Shown piece after piece: positions 5,557 to 5,889 of a stretch of DNA of 5,889 bases. Made by a program: the position numbers and the translations under genes. How positions within the stretch are numbered: the first letter of the stretch is position 1; the number at the start of each line of letters is the position of its first letter. The stretch comes from JAQUSX01 sp035446985 (lineage in GTDB: Bacteria > Bacillota > Clostridia > Christensenellales > CAG-314): NCBI GenBank assembly GCA_035446985.1, contig DAOTGG010000058.1, positions 1-5,889 on the forward strand, written 5' to 3'. Under the pieces are notes generated by a model that did no database searches, was not told where the DNA came from, and was given only the letters and a program-made list of their open reading frames with translations.

Positions 5557-5889
5557 TTACTCGGGTATAGTAACAGTAGTTGTTCCGATATCTGTAATAC
5601 TCATCGTAACGACTATATTTGTTGTAATAAACAGATTATAAGACATAGAATATTCTATACCTATTTGGTTAAACCCAGCTGTGACTTTGAAATAATTCAA
5701 ATATTCCGCTACTGAGGAAGGGAAAAATTCGTCGTATTTCTCTTCTTTGAGAATGAGCGTATTACCGTCTTGATCAAAATAATCTTCGGTAAATTTATCC
5801 CAATCAAAGTCTATGGTAATGTAATTACCTAAAACGCCCAGTCCGTTATCGGAGTTAGTTGTATCATAAATGCTCCATTCTTCCGATTC
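5557..5889 (-). CDS. Predicted lipoprotein paralogue, C-terminal part (cut by window edge)
   Basis: An open frame runs from the right edge (first complete codon GAA at 5887-5889) to TAA at 5557-5559, giving 110 residues of the C-terminal half; the start and any signal peptide lie outside the window. It aligns along its whole visible length with the downstream lipoprotein. Shared blocks are DFDW, FDQ-GNTLILKE-KY, FFP, YFKVT-GFNQ, IEYS-SY and the terminal VVTMSITDIGTTTVTIPE. It carries one extra residue after FFP and lacks the final two residues of its neighbour. Function is unknown. By homology it should be an exported lipoprotein, and it leads the pair with the next gene 24 bases downstream. 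Confidence 0.85.
   Translation of the reverse strand, partial: ESEEWSIYDTTNSDNGLGVLGNYITIDFDWDKFTEDYFDQDGNTLILKEEKYDEFFPSSVAEYLNYFKVTAGFNQIGIEYSMSYNLFITTNIVVTMSITDIGTTTVTIPE
5561..5604. repeat. 44-base direct repeat, copy 2 (3' end of upstream lipoprotein gene)
   Basis: This is the second copy of the coding repeat that ends both lipoprotein paralogues, in the same orientation, 693 bases from copy 1. In this copy the stop codon follows the glutamate directly; in copy 1 two further codons intervene. Confidence 0.9.

Overview
The window looks like a chromosomal segment of a low-to-moderate GC Bacillota bacterium, probably an uncultured gut-type Clostridia. The evidence is AT-rich intergenic DNA, strong GGAGG-like ribosome sites, sigma-A promoters with 17-base spacers, a one-piece tmRNA, a cytoplasmic Firmicutes-style GH2 enzyme and short Cys-anchored lipoproteins. 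Assignment below the phylum is inference only.

Layout. (1) Positions 1-745, minus strand: the start of a type I restriction-modification operon. A 65-residue XRE-type regulator is followed one base later by hsdM, of which only the first 182 residues lie inside the window. (2) 746-1052: gene-free, AT-rich DNA holding a cluster of 16-base direct repeats on a 19-base period and a rho-independent terminator. (3) 1053-1432, minus strand: ssrA (tmRNA), complete from acceptor stem to CCA, with a readable 16-residue tag and its own consensus promoter. (4) 1654-4830, plus strand: a two-gene unit with a clear promoter, coding for an MTA/SAH nucleosidase (mtnN) and a 778-residue family 2 glycoside hydrolase, closed by a strong hairpin terminator that can also serve the opposite strand. 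(5) 4858-5889, minus strand: two tandem paralogous lipoprotein genes, the upstream one cut by the window edge.

How the parts fit. The restriction operon is more AT-rich than the rest and starts just beyond the 3' end of ssrA, a classic integration site for tyrosine-recombinase elements. The simplest reading is that ssrA and everything to its right is host core sequence, while the DNA to its left is the end of an inserted island. The repeats between ssrA and the restriction operon would suit integrase arm-type sites or regulator sites. No integrase or second att copy is visible, so this remains inference. mtnN and the GH2 gene share a transcript but no obvious pathway. mtnN removes methyltransferase and polyamine by-products; the GH2 enzyme cleaves beta-linked sugars in the cytoplasm.

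I see no wholly new system here. The items most worth following are the ssrA-adjacent island junction with its repeats, the tmRNA tag ending in an extra alanine, and the duplicated lipoproteins with almost identical gene ends.
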